DNA from: Microbacterium sp. No. 7
GTDB taxonomy: Bacteria > Actinomycetota > Actinomycetes > Actinomycetales > Microbacteriaceae
Reading direction: 5' to 3'
DNA length: 64,000 nucleotides
Assembly (NCBI RefSeq): GCF_001314225.1
Contig: NZ_CP012697.1
Span: forward strand, 868,001-932,000
Part shown: positions 53,909 to 62,048 of the stretch, in pieces
Position numbering within the stretch: the stretch's first letter is position 1
Layout of the letters: each line of letters begins with the position of its first letter
Notes under the pieces: model-generated
Database searches by the model: none
What the model was told of the DNA's origin: nothing
Seen by the model: the letters and a program-made list of their open reading frames with translations, nothing else
Made by a program: the position numbers and the translations under genes

Positions 53909-54726
53909 CCGGCACGACTGCGACAGACACCGCCCTCGACCGCCGCTACGGCGGCGACGCTCCCGACGGCGCGCTCCCGTCCAACGAGGTGCTCGACCTG
54001 CTCTACCGGCACCGCTCCGTGCGCCGGTTCACGGCGGAGCCCGTCGACGACGCCACCGTGACCGCGATCGTCGCGGCCGCGCAGTCGGCGGCCACCAGCT
54101 CGAACCAGCAGGCGTGGTCGGTGGTCGAGATCCGCGACCCCGAGCGCCGCGCCCGCGCCGCCGAGCTCGCCGGTCAGCAGGAGTTCATCAGGGATGCCGC
54201 CGTCTTCCTCGTCTTCGTCGCCGACTGGTCGCGCGCGATCGGCGTCGCCGCGACGCGCGGCGCGGCCGCGCAGGCCGTCGACTACGTGGAGAGCACCCTG
54301 GTCGGCTTCGTCGACGCGGCGCTCGCCGCGCAGAACGCGGTCGTCGCGGCGGAGTCGCTCGGCCTCGGCACCGTGTACGTCGGGTCGGTGCGCAACGCGC
54401 CGCTGGAGGTCGCCGAGCTGATCGGGCTGCCGGCGGGCGCGTTCCCCGTCGTCGGCCTGGCCATCGGGCATCCCGACCCGGCCGACGCGGCCGGGGTCAA
54501 GCCGCGCCTGCCGCAGCGGGTCGTGCGGCACCGCGAGACGTACCGGCCGGCCGACGCCGCCGATCTCGCGCGCTACGACGAGGCTGTGCGCGCCTACTAC
54601 GCGACGCAGGGCGCCGCGCGCGGATGGCTCGACGCCGTCGTCGCGCGCGTGCGCGACATCGCCGGCCTGCACGGGCGGCACACGCTGCGCGGCGCCCTGG
54701 AGCGGCGCGGCCTGCCGTCGCGGTGA
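53905..54726 (+). CDS. NADPH-dependent flavin nitroreductase, NfsA/FRP type
   Basis: FMN-dependent oxidoreductase of 273 aa. LYRHRSVRRFTAEPVDDATV is the FMN-phosphate-binding start, QSAATSSNQQAWSVVEI the flavin contact, and LGLGTVYVGSVRNAPLEV plus FPVVGLAIGHPDP are typical of NfsA/FRP proteins. The C-terminal ~70 residues form the helical NfsA tail. It is the third gene of the coupled operon, so it probably reduces an intermediate of the pathway defined by the ATP-grasp and M20D enzymes; that is inference. Confidence 0.9.
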   Translation: MTGTTATDTALDRRYGGDAPDGALPSNEVLDLLYRHRSVRRFTAEPVDDATVTAIVAAAQSAATSSNQQAWSVVEIRDPERRARAAELAGQQEFIRDAAVFLVFVADWSRAIGVAATRGAAAQAVDYVESTLVGFVDAALAAQNAVVAAESLGLGTVYVGSVRNAPLEVAELIGLPAGAFPVVGLAIGHPDPADAAGVKPRLPQRVVRHRETYRPADAADLARYDEAVRAYYATQGAARGWLDAVVARVRDIAGLHGRHTLRGALERRGLPSR

Positions 54727-54740
54727 GCCCGCGCCCCCGC

Positions 54741-54930
54741 GGGAGTGCTGCTTGTTCTCGCGAGGGTGCTGGTTGTTTTCGCGGGGGTGCTTCGCGGTTG
54801 GGGATGAAAGCACCCTCGGCGAGATACCTGGCACCCTCGCGAAAACACCTGGCACCCTCGCGGGAATGCCTGGCACCGTCGCGGGAATGCCTGGCACCCT
54901 CGCGGGAACACCTGGCACCGTCGCGGTGAG
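54741..54930. repeat. Family C array between the nitroreductase and M20 peptidase genes
   Basis: Occupies most of a 310-bp gap. Two to three direct GCGAGGGTGCTGGTTGTT units near 54760 are followed by six inverted GGCACC(C/G)TCGCGGGAA units with exact 21-bp spacing (54810, 54831, 54852, 54873, 54894, 54915). Confidence 0.9.
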
Positions 54931-55036
54931 CCCGCGGCGTCGCGGCATCCGCTGTTTCGGAAGGTGACGGGGTGCGGGAGCCGTGGTCCGCGGCGCGCTT
55001 AGCGTGGGGGAGACCATTCGGGAGTGAGGCGGGGAC

Positions 55037-56359
55037 ATGTCGGCGACGCTGGAGGACGAGGCGCTGGAGTTCGTGCGCGACCTGATCCGCATCGACTCGG
55101 TCAACACGGGGATCGCGGCGACGATCGGCGACGGCGAGACGCGCGCGGCGCGCTACGTGCAGCAGAGGCTCGCCGAGGCGGGCATCGACGCCGAGCTCGT
55201 CGAGCCCCGGCCCGGTCGTGCGTCGCTCGTCGCGCGGCTGCGCGGCAGCGATCCCGACGCCGGGGCCCTGCTCGTGCACGCGCACCTCGACGTCGTGCCG
55301 GTGGAGGAGAAGGACTGGACGCATCCGCCGTTCGGCGCCGAGATCCACGACGGCTACCTCTACGGGCGCGGCGCCGTCGACATGAAGGACTACGCCGGCA
55401 TCGTGCTCGCCGTCGCCCGCCATTTCGTGCGCGAGGGGATCGTGCCCCGCCGCGATCTCGTGTTCGCGTTCCTCGCCGACGAGGAGAGCGGCGGCGTGTG
55501 GGGCGCGGGCTGGCTCGTCGAGAACCGCCCCGACCTGTTCGCGGGCGTCACGGAGGCGCTCAGCGAGGTCGGCGGGTTCTCGGTGCCGCTCACCGGCCGC
55601 GACGGCGACGACCGCCGCGCCTACCTCGTCGCGACGAGCGAGAAGGGCGTCGCGTGGTCGACGCTCACGGCGCGCGGCCACGCGGCGCACGGCTCGCGGC
55701 CGACCGACGACAACGCGGTCGTGCGCCTGGCATCCGCCGTTGCACGCGTCGGCGCGCATCGCTTCCCCGTCGTGCGCACGCCGGCGCTGCAGCGGTTCCT
55801 CGACCTGTTCGGCGCGGCGCGGGGGCTCGAGTTCAGCGACGCGTCGCTCGACGACGACCTCGCGAGCCTCGGCTTCGTCTCGTCGCTCATCGGCGCGACG
55901 ACGCGCAACACCGCGACGCCGACGGTGCTGAGCGGCGGCGAGAAGACCAACATCATCCCGGCCGAGGCCTTCGCGCGCCTCGACATCCGCATCCTGCCAG
56001 GACAGGACGATGAGCTGCGCGCCGAGCTGCACCGGCTCGCGGGCGACGACGTCACGGTGCGCGAGGGACGCTGGTGGTCGGCGACCGAGGCGCCGCTCGA
56101 CACGCCGCTCGTCGACGTGCTGCAGCGCGCGATCACGGCGGAGGACGCCGACGGCGTCGTCGTGCCGTATCTGCTGCCCGCCAGCACCGACAACAAGCAC
56201 TTCGCGCGCCTCGGCATCGCCGGATACGGGTTCGTGCCGCTGCGCGTGCCGCACGATTTCGACGTGTTCGCCCAGTTCCACGCCGCCGACGAGCGTGTCC
56301 CGGTGGACGCCCTGCTCTTCGGCGCCCGCGTCACCGCCCAGATCCTCCGCGAGGCCTAG
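55037..56359 (+). CDS. M20-family metallopeptidase (ArgE/DapE/CPG2-like)
   Basis: Zinc peptidase or deacylase of 440 aa. LLVHAHLDVVPVEEKDWTHPPF has the first metal His and catalytic Asp. GRGAVDMKDYAG holds the bridging Asp, FLADEESGGVWGAGWL the catalytic Glu pair, and GHAAHGSRPTDDNAV marks the dimerisation domain. HFARLGIAGYGFVPL and FHAADERV supply the final metal His. Substrate is not predictable. ATG 55037 follows GAGGCGGGG; TAGCGT at 54999 is a candidate -10. Confidence 0.92.
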   Translation: MSATLEDEALEFVRDLIRIDSVNTGIAATIGDGETRAARYVQQRLAEAGIDAELVEPRPGRASLVARLRGSDPDAGALLVHAHLDVVPVEEKDWTHPPFGAEIHDGYLYGRGAVDMKDYAGIVLAVARHFVREGIVPRRDLVFAFLADEESGGVWGAGWLVENRPDLFAGVTEALSEVGGFSVPLTGRDGDDRRAYLVATSEKGVAWSTLTARGHAAHGSRPTDDNAVVRLASAVARVGAHRFPVVRTPALQRFLDLFGAARGLEFSDASLDDDLASLGFVSSLIGATTRNTATPTVLSGGEKTNIIPAEAFARLDIRILPGQDDELRAELHRLAGDDVTVREGRWWSATEAPLDTPLVDVLQRAITAEDADGVVVPYLLPASTDNKHFARLGIAGYGFVPLRVPHDFDVFAQFHAADERVPVDALLFGARVTAQILREA

Positions 56360-56361
56360 CC

Positions 56362-56533
56362 GCCGAGACGGCGGGTTCTGCGTCGAGATGGTGGGTTCTA
56401 CGCCGCGTCCGCCGACGTGGGGCCCTTTTCGCCGAGATGGTCCGTTCTGTTTCGCCGAGATGGTGGGTTTCTCGGCGAGATGGTGGGCACCACGTCGCCG
56501 AGAAACCCACCATCTCGGCGGGAAGGGGACGGC
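56362..56533. repeat. Family B array between the M20 peptidase and desulfhydrase-like genes
   Basis: About six direct units of GCCGAGATGGTGGGTT type (some degenerate) and one inverted unit ACCCACCATCTCGGCGGGAA lie between convergent gene ends. Confidence 0.87.
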
Positions 56534-56541
56534 CGGGCGGG

Positions 56542-57579
56542 TCAGGAGGTGAAGGCGGCGGTGAGCGTGGGCTCGTGGGCGAACAGGGCGGGGGCTCCGC
56601 CCGTGTGCAGGAAGAGCACGTCGTCGTCGGCGTCGAAGCGTCCCGAACGGATGCCGTCGATCAGCGCCGCGGCGGCCTTGCCGGTGTACACGGGGTCGAG
56701 CACGATGCCCTCCGTACGTGCGAACAGGCCGATCGCCTCGATGCCGGCATCGGTCACGACGCCGTAGCCGGGCCCCACGAAGCCCGCGTCGATGCGCACC
56801 GCCGGCGGCGTCGTCTGTGCGCCGAGCAGGGCGAGGGTCTCGACGGCGAGGCGTTCGACGTCGGCGCCGAGCTCATCGGCATCCGGTGACACGGCCACGG
56901 CTTCGATCCGCGCCGCGCCGTCTGCGAGCGCGGCGCCCGCGAGCAGGCCCGCCTGCGTGCCGCCGCTGCCCGTCGCCAGCACGATCGCGTCGAACGCCGG
57001 TTCGGCCTCGGCGATCTCTGCGAAGGCCTCGACGTAGCCCAGGGCGCCGACGGCCGTCGATCCGCCGCTCGGGATCAGGTACGGACGGCGGCCCCGCGCG
57101 GTGAGCTCGGCGACAACCGCGTCGGCGGCCGCGCGCTCGGGATGCGGATCGTCGGGCGTCTCGTCCACGAGCACGAGCCGGGCGCCGAAGAGACGGTCGA
57201 GCAGCACGTTGCCCGACGCGCGATACGCGGCGCTCGCCCCGGGCGGCACGCGCAGCACGAGCACGGCGTCGAGCCCGGCCGCCGCGGCGGCCGCGGCCGT
57301 CTGTCGCGCGTGATTCGACTGCGCCGCGCCCACCGTGACGAGGGTGTCGGCACCCGCCGCTCGTGCGTCGGCGACGAGGTATCGCAGCTTGCGCGCCTTG
57401 TTTCCGCCCAGCGCGAGCCCGGTCAGATCGTCGCGCTTGATCCAGAGCCGCGGGCCGCGGTCGCCCAGTTCGGTCCGCAGCCGGTGCAGGGGCTGCAGCG
57501 GCGTCGGCGCGACGACGAGGGACGGGCCGCCCCGCGGGGCGACGGAGCGGAGGAGGTCGCGGATGCCGGCGCTGCTCAT
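56542..57579 (-). CDS. D-cysteine desulfhydrase/ACC deaminase-family PLP enzyme
   Basis: Fold-type II PLP enzyme of 345 aa. The Schiff-base lysine lies in LALGGNKARKLRYL near 75. VTVGAAQSNHARQTAAAAA binds substrate, LIPSGGSTAVGALGYV and VLATGSGGTQAGLLAG bind the phosphate, and DPVYTGKAAAAL is near the end. These match D-cysteine desulfhydrase; ACC deaminase activity cannot be excluded. ATG 57579 has TATGCT exactly 6 nt upstream (57586-57591 minus strand), indicating a leaderless message. Confidence 0.88.
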   Translation of the reverse strand: MSSAGIRDLLRSVAPRGGPSLVVAPTPLQPLHRLRTELGDRGPRLWIKRDDLTGLALGGNKARKLRYLVADARAAGADTLVTVGAAQSNHARQTAAAAAAAGLDAVLVLRVPPGASAAYRASGNVLLDRLFGARLVLVDETPDDPHPERAAADAVVAELTARGRRPYLIPSGGSTAVGALGYVEAFAEIAEAEPAFDAIVLATGSGGTQAGLLAGAALADGAARIEAVAVSPDADELGADVERLAVETLALLGAQTTPPAVRIDAGFVGPGYGVVTDAGIEAIGLFARTEGIVLDPVYTGKAAAALIDGIRSGRFDADDDVLFLHTGGAPALFAHEPTLTAAFTS

Positions 57580-57703
57580 CGCGCCAGCATAGGGATGCCG
57601 CGGTCCTGGCATCCGCTCCCGCGTCACGCCACGACATGCCGGCGGGGTGCGCGTCGCCCCGCGCGCGTCGTGCGTCGTGCCGATCCATGCCGGCCGGGTG
57701 CCC

Positions 57704-57846
57704 TTCTCGCCGAGATGGTGCGTTTCCTGCCGGAATGGTGCGTTCTTCGCCGAGATGGTGTCTCACCATGTCGGTGACAAGCCCACCATCTCGGCGGGAA
57801 GGTCACCGTCTCGGCGAGAAGCCCACCGTCTCGGCGAGAACGGCAC
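57704..57846. repeat. Family B array between two divergent genes
   Basis: Direct units (CTCGCCGAGATGGTGCGTTT, TGCCGGAATGGTGCG, TCGCCGAGATGGTG) are followed by inverted units (CCCACCATCTCGGCGGGAAG, CACCGTCTCGGCGAGAA twice). It occupies much of a 346-bp gap between the desulfhydrase-like (-) and aldo-keto reductase (+) starts, an unusual 5' position. Confidence 0.87.
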
Positions 57847-57912
57847 CGGGGCTGCCGGCCGGGGGCGTGACATCCGGTGACGGGGGTGGGGTCGCGGGGC
57901 GCGGGGGCGCGG

Positions 57913-57918
57913 TAGCGT
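57913..57918 (+). promoter_or_regulatory. -10 box (TAGCGT) of the aldo-keto reductase gene
   Basis: TAGCGT ends 7 nt before ATG 57926 with no ribosome site; probably leaderless. Confidence 0.5.
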
Positions 57919-57925
57919 CGCGAGC

Positions 57926-58936
57926 ATGACTTCGACGACACCGACCCTCACGACCATCGAGCTCGGCGACGGCCTGCGCGTGCCGATCCAGGGATTCGGC
58001 GCCATGTCGCTCACCGACGTCTACGGCCCGGTGTCCGACGACGATGCGCTCGCCACCCTCACCCACGCGGTCGACGCGGGCGTGACCTTCATCGACACGG
58101 CGAACATCTACGGCGAGGGCCGCAGCGAGCGCATCATCTCGCGCCTGCTGCGCACGCGCCGCGACGAGGTGCAGCTCGCGACCAAGGTCGGCATCGCCCC
58201 GCGCGGCACCGTCGGACGTCGTGCGCCGCGCGGCGATCGCGCGCACATCCGCGAGCAGATCGACCTGAGCCTGGGCCGGCTCGGCACGGATGCCGTCGAC
58301 CTCTACTACCTGCACCGCGTCGACCCCCAGGTGCCCATCGAGGACTCGGTGGGCGCGCTCGCCGAGCTCGTCGCCGAGGGCAAGGTGCGCCACATCGGAC
58401 TCTCGGAGGCCACCGGCGACGAGCTGCGCCGTGCGTCGTCGGTGCACCGCATCGCGGCGGTGCAGAGCGAGTGGAGCATCGTCAGCCGCGACGTCGAGGC
58501 CCACGTCGTCCCGGCCGCGCGGGAGCTCGGCATCGTCTTCGTGCCGTACTCGCCGCTGAGCCGGCAGTGGCTCACGGGCGTCTTCGACGAGAGCGTGCTG
58601 ACGGATGCCGACACGCGGCGCTCGTTCCCGCGCTTCGCGCCGGACGTGCTGGCGGCCAACGCGCCGCTGCTCGACGAGGTGCGCCAGGTCGCGACCGAGG
58701 CCGGACTCTCGCCTGCGCAGCTGTCGCTCGCGTGGCTGTACGCGAAGGGGCGCGAGCTCGACCTGCCGGTCGTGCCGATCCCCGGGACCCGCTTCGCCGA
58801 TCGCGTCGACGAGAACCTCGCGGCCGTGGACGCCGTGCTCGGCGCCGATCACGTCGCGCGCCTCGACATCCTGGCCGCCCGCGTCACGGGCCACCGTTCA
58901 TTCGACCCCGCCTGGGTCTCCGCCGGCCGGGAGTGA
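57926..58936 (+). CDS. Aldo/keto reductase
   Basis: NADP-dependent oxidoreductase of 336 aa in a TIM barrel. FGAMSLTDVYGPV, TFIDTANIYGEGRSE (catalytic Asp and Tyr), LATKVGIAP (catalytic Lys), DLYYLHRVDPQVPIEDSV (catalytic His) and a C-terminal VPIPGTRFADRVDENLAA (cofactor phosphate binding) are visible. This is the AKR subgroup common as general aldehyde reductases. A ~20-residue basic insert (GRRAPRGDRAHIREQ) follows the Lys motif. The substrate is unknown. Confidence 0.93.
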   Translation: MTSTTPTLTTIELGDGLRVPIQGFGAMSLTDVYGPVSDDDALATLTHAVDAGVTFIDTANIYGEGRSERIISRLLRTRRDEVQLATKVGIAPRGTVGRRAPRGDRAHIREQIDLSLGRLGTDAVDLYYLHRVDPQVPIEDSVGALAELVAEGKVRHIGLSEATGDELRRASSVHRIAAVQSEWSIVSRDVEAHVVPAARELGIVFVPYSPLSRQWLTGVFDESVLTDADTRRSFPRFAPDVLAANAPLLDEVRQVATEAGLSPAQLSLAWLYAKGRELDLPVVPIPGTRFADRVDENLAAVDAVLGADHVARLDILAARVTGHRSFDPAWVSAGRE

Positions 58937-59013
58937 GACCGCCGCGGCTCGCCGCCGCGCGCGCGGTGCGGCGCGGCGCCACCCGCCCCGGCCCCGCGCC
59001 ACCCGCCCCGGAT

Positions 59014-59085
59014 GGCGAGACTGCATCGGCGCGACGAGACTGCCATCCACACGTGCGGTCTCGTCGCACCCGTGCAGTCTCGGTG
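59014..59085. repeat. Family H repeat between the aldo-keto reductase and CopCD genes
   Basis: CGAGACTGCAT and CGAGACTGCCAT are followed by inverted TGCGGTCTCGTCG and TGCAGTCTCGGTG. This small direct-plus-inverted array lies between convergent gene ends. Just upstream, GCGCCACCCGCCCCGG occurs twice in tandem. Confidence 0.78.
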
Positions 59086-59102
59086 AAAAGGGAGGCGGCG
59101 GG

Positions 59103-61040
59103 TCAGCGCACGTCGTATGCGAGGTCGGCGGTGTACTGCTCGAGGGGGGTGGCGACGACGGTCACCGTGAGCGTCCAGGTGCCGGTCTCGGGAACGGTGA
59201 CGGCGGCGCTGATGAAGGTCACGGGGGTCGGCTCGCCGGGACGCAGCGGTGCCGGCACGCGATAGGGCAGCTGCACCGGCAGCTCGCCGCCCTCGTCGCC
59301 GCGCAGCACGACGCGCAGTTCCTGCAGCGGTGCCTCGACCGTGGGCGGCGTCACCGTCAGCCGCAGCGACTGCGGGCCCGGACGCGCGGGAGCGGCCTCG
59401 ACGGCGACCTCGTACGGTCCGATGCTCGACGCGGCCGTCGCGACGGGCGCCCAGGCATCCTTCGCCGGCGTGATCGATGACAGCACGCCGGAGATCACGA
59501 CGACGATCGCGACCAGTCCCGCCTCGACCCGCGTGCGCGTGCGCAGTCGCGCGGTCTGCCCGGGCGCCGGCCGACCGTCGTGCGCGCCGTCCACGCCTGC
59601 CGCCCTGCCCGCCGCACCGGTGGCCTTGCCGTCCCCTGCACCGGCCGCGCTGCCGCCCGCCGCGCCCGTGCGTCGCCGCGTCCATGCGAACCCCAGCGCA
59701 GCGAGCGCGACGGCGGCGGCGACGAGCGCGAGCTTCGCCAGCAGCAGTCCGCCGTAGGTCGTCTCGAGGAGGGCGGCGACGCCGCCGACCTGCGCGACCG
59801 CCTGCACGAGGCCCGACAGGCCCAGCACCGTGACCGCGATGCCCGCGTAGAGCGACCAGACTGGCATCCGCCGCATCCGTTCCGCGCTGAGCCGGCGGTT
59901 CAGCAGCACGAGCGCGAGCGGCACGAGCCCGCCCAGCCACGCGATCGCCGCGAGGGCGTGCAGCACCGTCGCGACACCCGCGACGGCGGAGCCGCCGAGT
60001 CCGAGGATGCCGGAGCCGCCGTGCCCCGCCGCGACGACGGCGATCACGATCGCCACCCCGAGCGCCGTGTAGAGGACCAGCCCGGTGGCAGAACCCGCAC
60101 CACGGACGCTCGGCGGAGGCACTCTCTCGGCGACGACGGGCACCTTCGCGGGGACATCGGGCACCCCCGTGACGACAAGAGGCACCGTCGCGACGACAAC
60201 GGGCACCCTCGCGGACACATCAGGCACCCTCGCGGGAACAACGGGCACCCTCGCGGGAACGACAGGCACCCTCGCGAGCACGAGGGCCGCGAGGCCCAGC
60301 AGCGCGATGCGCGCGCCCACGGCGACGGCGAACGGCGACGTCGCGAACGCGACGGCCTCACCGGTCCCGTCCGTCGACGTGCCGCTGGCCGAACGGATCC
60401 ACAGGAACTGCAGCACCGCCTGTGCGAGCGACGCGATCACGGCGAGGCCGAGACCGGCGCGCACCGCCCGCAGCACACCGCGTGTCGGCACGGCGCCGAG
60501 CACCCGCATCCCCGGCAGCAGGCCGAAGGCGAGCGCGAGGCCGAGGTACAGCACGCCCTTCGCGAGGCCGACGCCGAGGGCCAGTGCCGCGCTCGGCGTC
60601 GGCGGGGGAGGGGCGACGACGGCGGATGCCGGAACGCCGTAGCCGAACTGGATCGATCCGCCCACGGGATGGGTGTCGGCCGAGACGACGCGCCAGCTCG
60701 CGATGTAGGCGCCCACCGGCAGGTCCTCGAGCGGGATCGTCAGCACCGTGCCGGTCTCGTCGAGCTCCGCCCCCGCGGCGTCGACGCGCTCGCCGTCGGC
60801 GTCGATCACGGCGATCGCGTCGGGCGAGCCGATCAGCGACACCGCCTCCGAGAACGTCACCCGCACCTCGGTCGGCGCCTCGTCGAGCTCCGTGCCGTGC
60901 GCCGGGATCGTCTCGACGATCGTCGCGTGCGCGAACGCGGGCGACGCGGGGCCACCGACGAGCAGCAGCACGCCGGCGAGGGCGGACGCCGCGAACCAGG
61001 GCATCCGCCCTCGCCTTCCCGCCCTGCTCGACCGCGGCAT
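59103..61040 (-). CDS. CopC-CopD fusion copper protein with a repeat-encoded heptad tract
   Basis: Membrane copper-handling protein of 645 aa. After a signal peptide, the CopC domain begins with the mature N-terminal His of HATIVETIPAHG, a Cu(II) ligand in the family. VSADTHPVGGSIQFGYG holds the second His. Eight or so CopD helices follow. Between two of them (about 255-310) lies a tract of eight heptapeptides of the ARVPVVP type, encoded by family C repeats. A ~100-residue external C-terminal domain closes the protein. ATG 61040 follows AGGAGG by 9 nt. It lies 249 bp after ycnI-like, probably in the same operon. Confidence 0.9.
   Translation of the reverse strand: MPRSSRAGRRGRMPWFAASALAGVLLLVGGPASPAFAHATIVETIPAHGTELDEAPTEVRVTFSEAVSLIGSPDAIAVIDADGERVDAAGAELDETGTVLTIPLEDLPVGAYIASWRVVSADTHPVGGSIQFGYGVPASAVVAPPPPTPSAALALGVGLAKGVLYLGLALAFGLLPGMRVLGAVPTRGVLRAVRAGLGLAVIASLAQAVLQFLWIRSASGTSTDGTGEAVAFATSPFAVAVGARIALLGLAALVLARVPVVPARVPVVPARVPDVSARVPVVVATVPLVVTGVPDVPAKVPVVAERVPPPSVRGAGSATGLVLYTALGVAIVIAVVAAGHGGSGILGLGGSAVAGVATVLHALAAIAWLGGLVPLALVLLNRRLSAERMRRMPVWSLYAGIAVTVLGLSGLVQAVAQVGGVAALLETTYGGLLLAKLALVAAAVALAALGFAWTRRRTGAAGGSAAGAGDGKATGAAGRAAGVDGAHDGRPAPGQTARLRTRTRVEAGLVAIVVVISGVLSSITPAKDAWAPVATAASSIGPYEVAVEAAPARPGPQSLRLTVTPPTVEAPLQELRVVLRGDEGGELPVQLPYRVPAPLRPGEPTPVTFISAAVTVPETGTWTLTVTVVATPLEQYTADLAYDVR
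60119..60284. repeat. Family C repeats inside the CopCD coding region
   Basis: GGCACCCTCGCGGGAACAAC-type units occur every 21 bp (60181, 60202, 60223, 60244, 60265, with degenerate ones before). Because 21 is divisible by 3 they are read as heptapeptides without frameshift. The same repeat is untranslated at 37233, 38451 and 54741. Confidence 0.9.
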
Positions 61041-61071
61041 CCGTCCTCGCCTCCTCACCGCTCCTCACCGC

Positions 61072-61246
61072 TCAACCGCGGCATTGTGCGGGTCCTCGCC
61101 GCTGCGACCCGCACAATGCCGCGGTCGAACGCACGGGCACGTGCGCCCGACCTCGCCCGGTGCGCCCCGCATCCCTGGTGCCTTCGGCTGAACCGCGGCA
61201 TTGTGCGGGTCCTTGGCGCCGTGACCCGCATAATGCCGCGGTCGAA
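61072..61246. repeat. Family G: two inverted-repeat units upstream of copCD
   Basis: Two hairpins, near 61073-61130 and 61190-61246, share CCGCGGCATTGTGCGGGTC and its complement GACCCGCACAATGCCGCGG. The second has a matching change (CATAATGCC). A third half-copy, CTCGACCGCGGCAT at 61027-61040, contains the copCD start codon. Confidence 0.85.
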
Positions 61247-61289
61247 GGCGCGTGCGCGGTCGAACGCGCGTGCCGCGGCGCCGTGCGCC

Positions 61290-62048
61290 TCATGCCCGCG
61301 GGCGGCGCAGCACCGACACCACCGAGACGACGAGCGCGAGGCCCGCGGCGACCAGGGCCGCGATCGCGAGGCCCGTCACGGGCGCGCCGCCGGCGTCCCC
61401 GCCTGCGGAGCCCGCCCCTGCGGCGTCCCCGCCCGCGGAGCCCGTGCCCGCGGCGTCCGCGTGCCCGGCATCCCCCTCCGCGTCGCCCGCGGCGCCGCCG
61501 TGCCCGTCGCCCGTCGCCGGCGCGATCTCCAGTCGCGGAGCCGGCAGCTTCGCCTCGGTGCCGGCCGCGGCCTGCTCGACCCAGCCGACCTCCCGGCCGT
61601 CGGAATAGGTCTGCACCGTCGGGAAGAACAGCACGTCGACGTCGGGCAGCGGCCCCACCGAGACCGAGAACTCGCCGAACTCCTGGGGCCCCAGCCCCCC
61701 GTCGGTCGCGGTCCAGACGATCTCGGTGACCGCGTGCGTCACCGTGCCGCCGTGCGGTCCGTCGACGGGCTCGGGCAGCTCGGTCTCCACGAGCTGCGCC
61801 GACCATCCCGGCACGGGCTTCACGCGCACCGACAGCAGCGGCGTGTCGGTGGGCAGATGCACGTGCAGCCCCACGGTGCTCTCGGTGTCCGACTCGGTCG
61901 GCGCGCGGAACGTCAGCACCGTGTAGCCGCCGGCCTCCGCTGCCGGGGCCCCGACGGTCACGTGCGCGTGCGCGGCCGGTGCGGCGACGACGAGCAGGGC
62001 GAGCGCGCCGACGATCCCGGCGGCGGCGAGGCCGAGAAGACGTCTCAT
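61290..62048 (-). CDS. YcnI-family (DUF1775) copper-associated membrane protein
   Basis: Exported, membrane-anchored protein of 252 aa. The signal peptide ends AHA, exposing HVTVGAPAAEAGGYTVLTFRAPTESDTESTV; the N-terminal His is the Cu ligand in YcnI. VPGWSAQLVE and a late VEQAAAGTEAKLPAP follow. A ~50-residue Gly/Ala/Asp/His-rich linker with GDAAG/GTGSAGGDA repeats leads to the C-terminal helix VTGLAIAALVAAGLALVVSV and a basic stop. The ATG overlaps the ABC ATPase stop (ATGA at 62045-62048). Confidence 0.92.
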   Translation of the reverse strand: MRRLLGLAAAGIVGALALLVVAAPAAHAHVTVGAPAAEAGGYTVLTFRAPTESDTESTVGLHVHLPTDTPLLSVRVKPVPGWSAQLVETELPEPVDGPHGGTVTHAVTEIVWTATDGGLGPQEFGEFSVSVGPLPDVDVLFFPTVQTYSDGREVGWVEQAAAGTEAKLPAPRLEIAPATGDGHGGAAGDAEGDAGHADAAGTGSAGGDAAGAGSAGGDAGGAPVTGLAIAALVAAGLALVVSVVSVLRRPRA

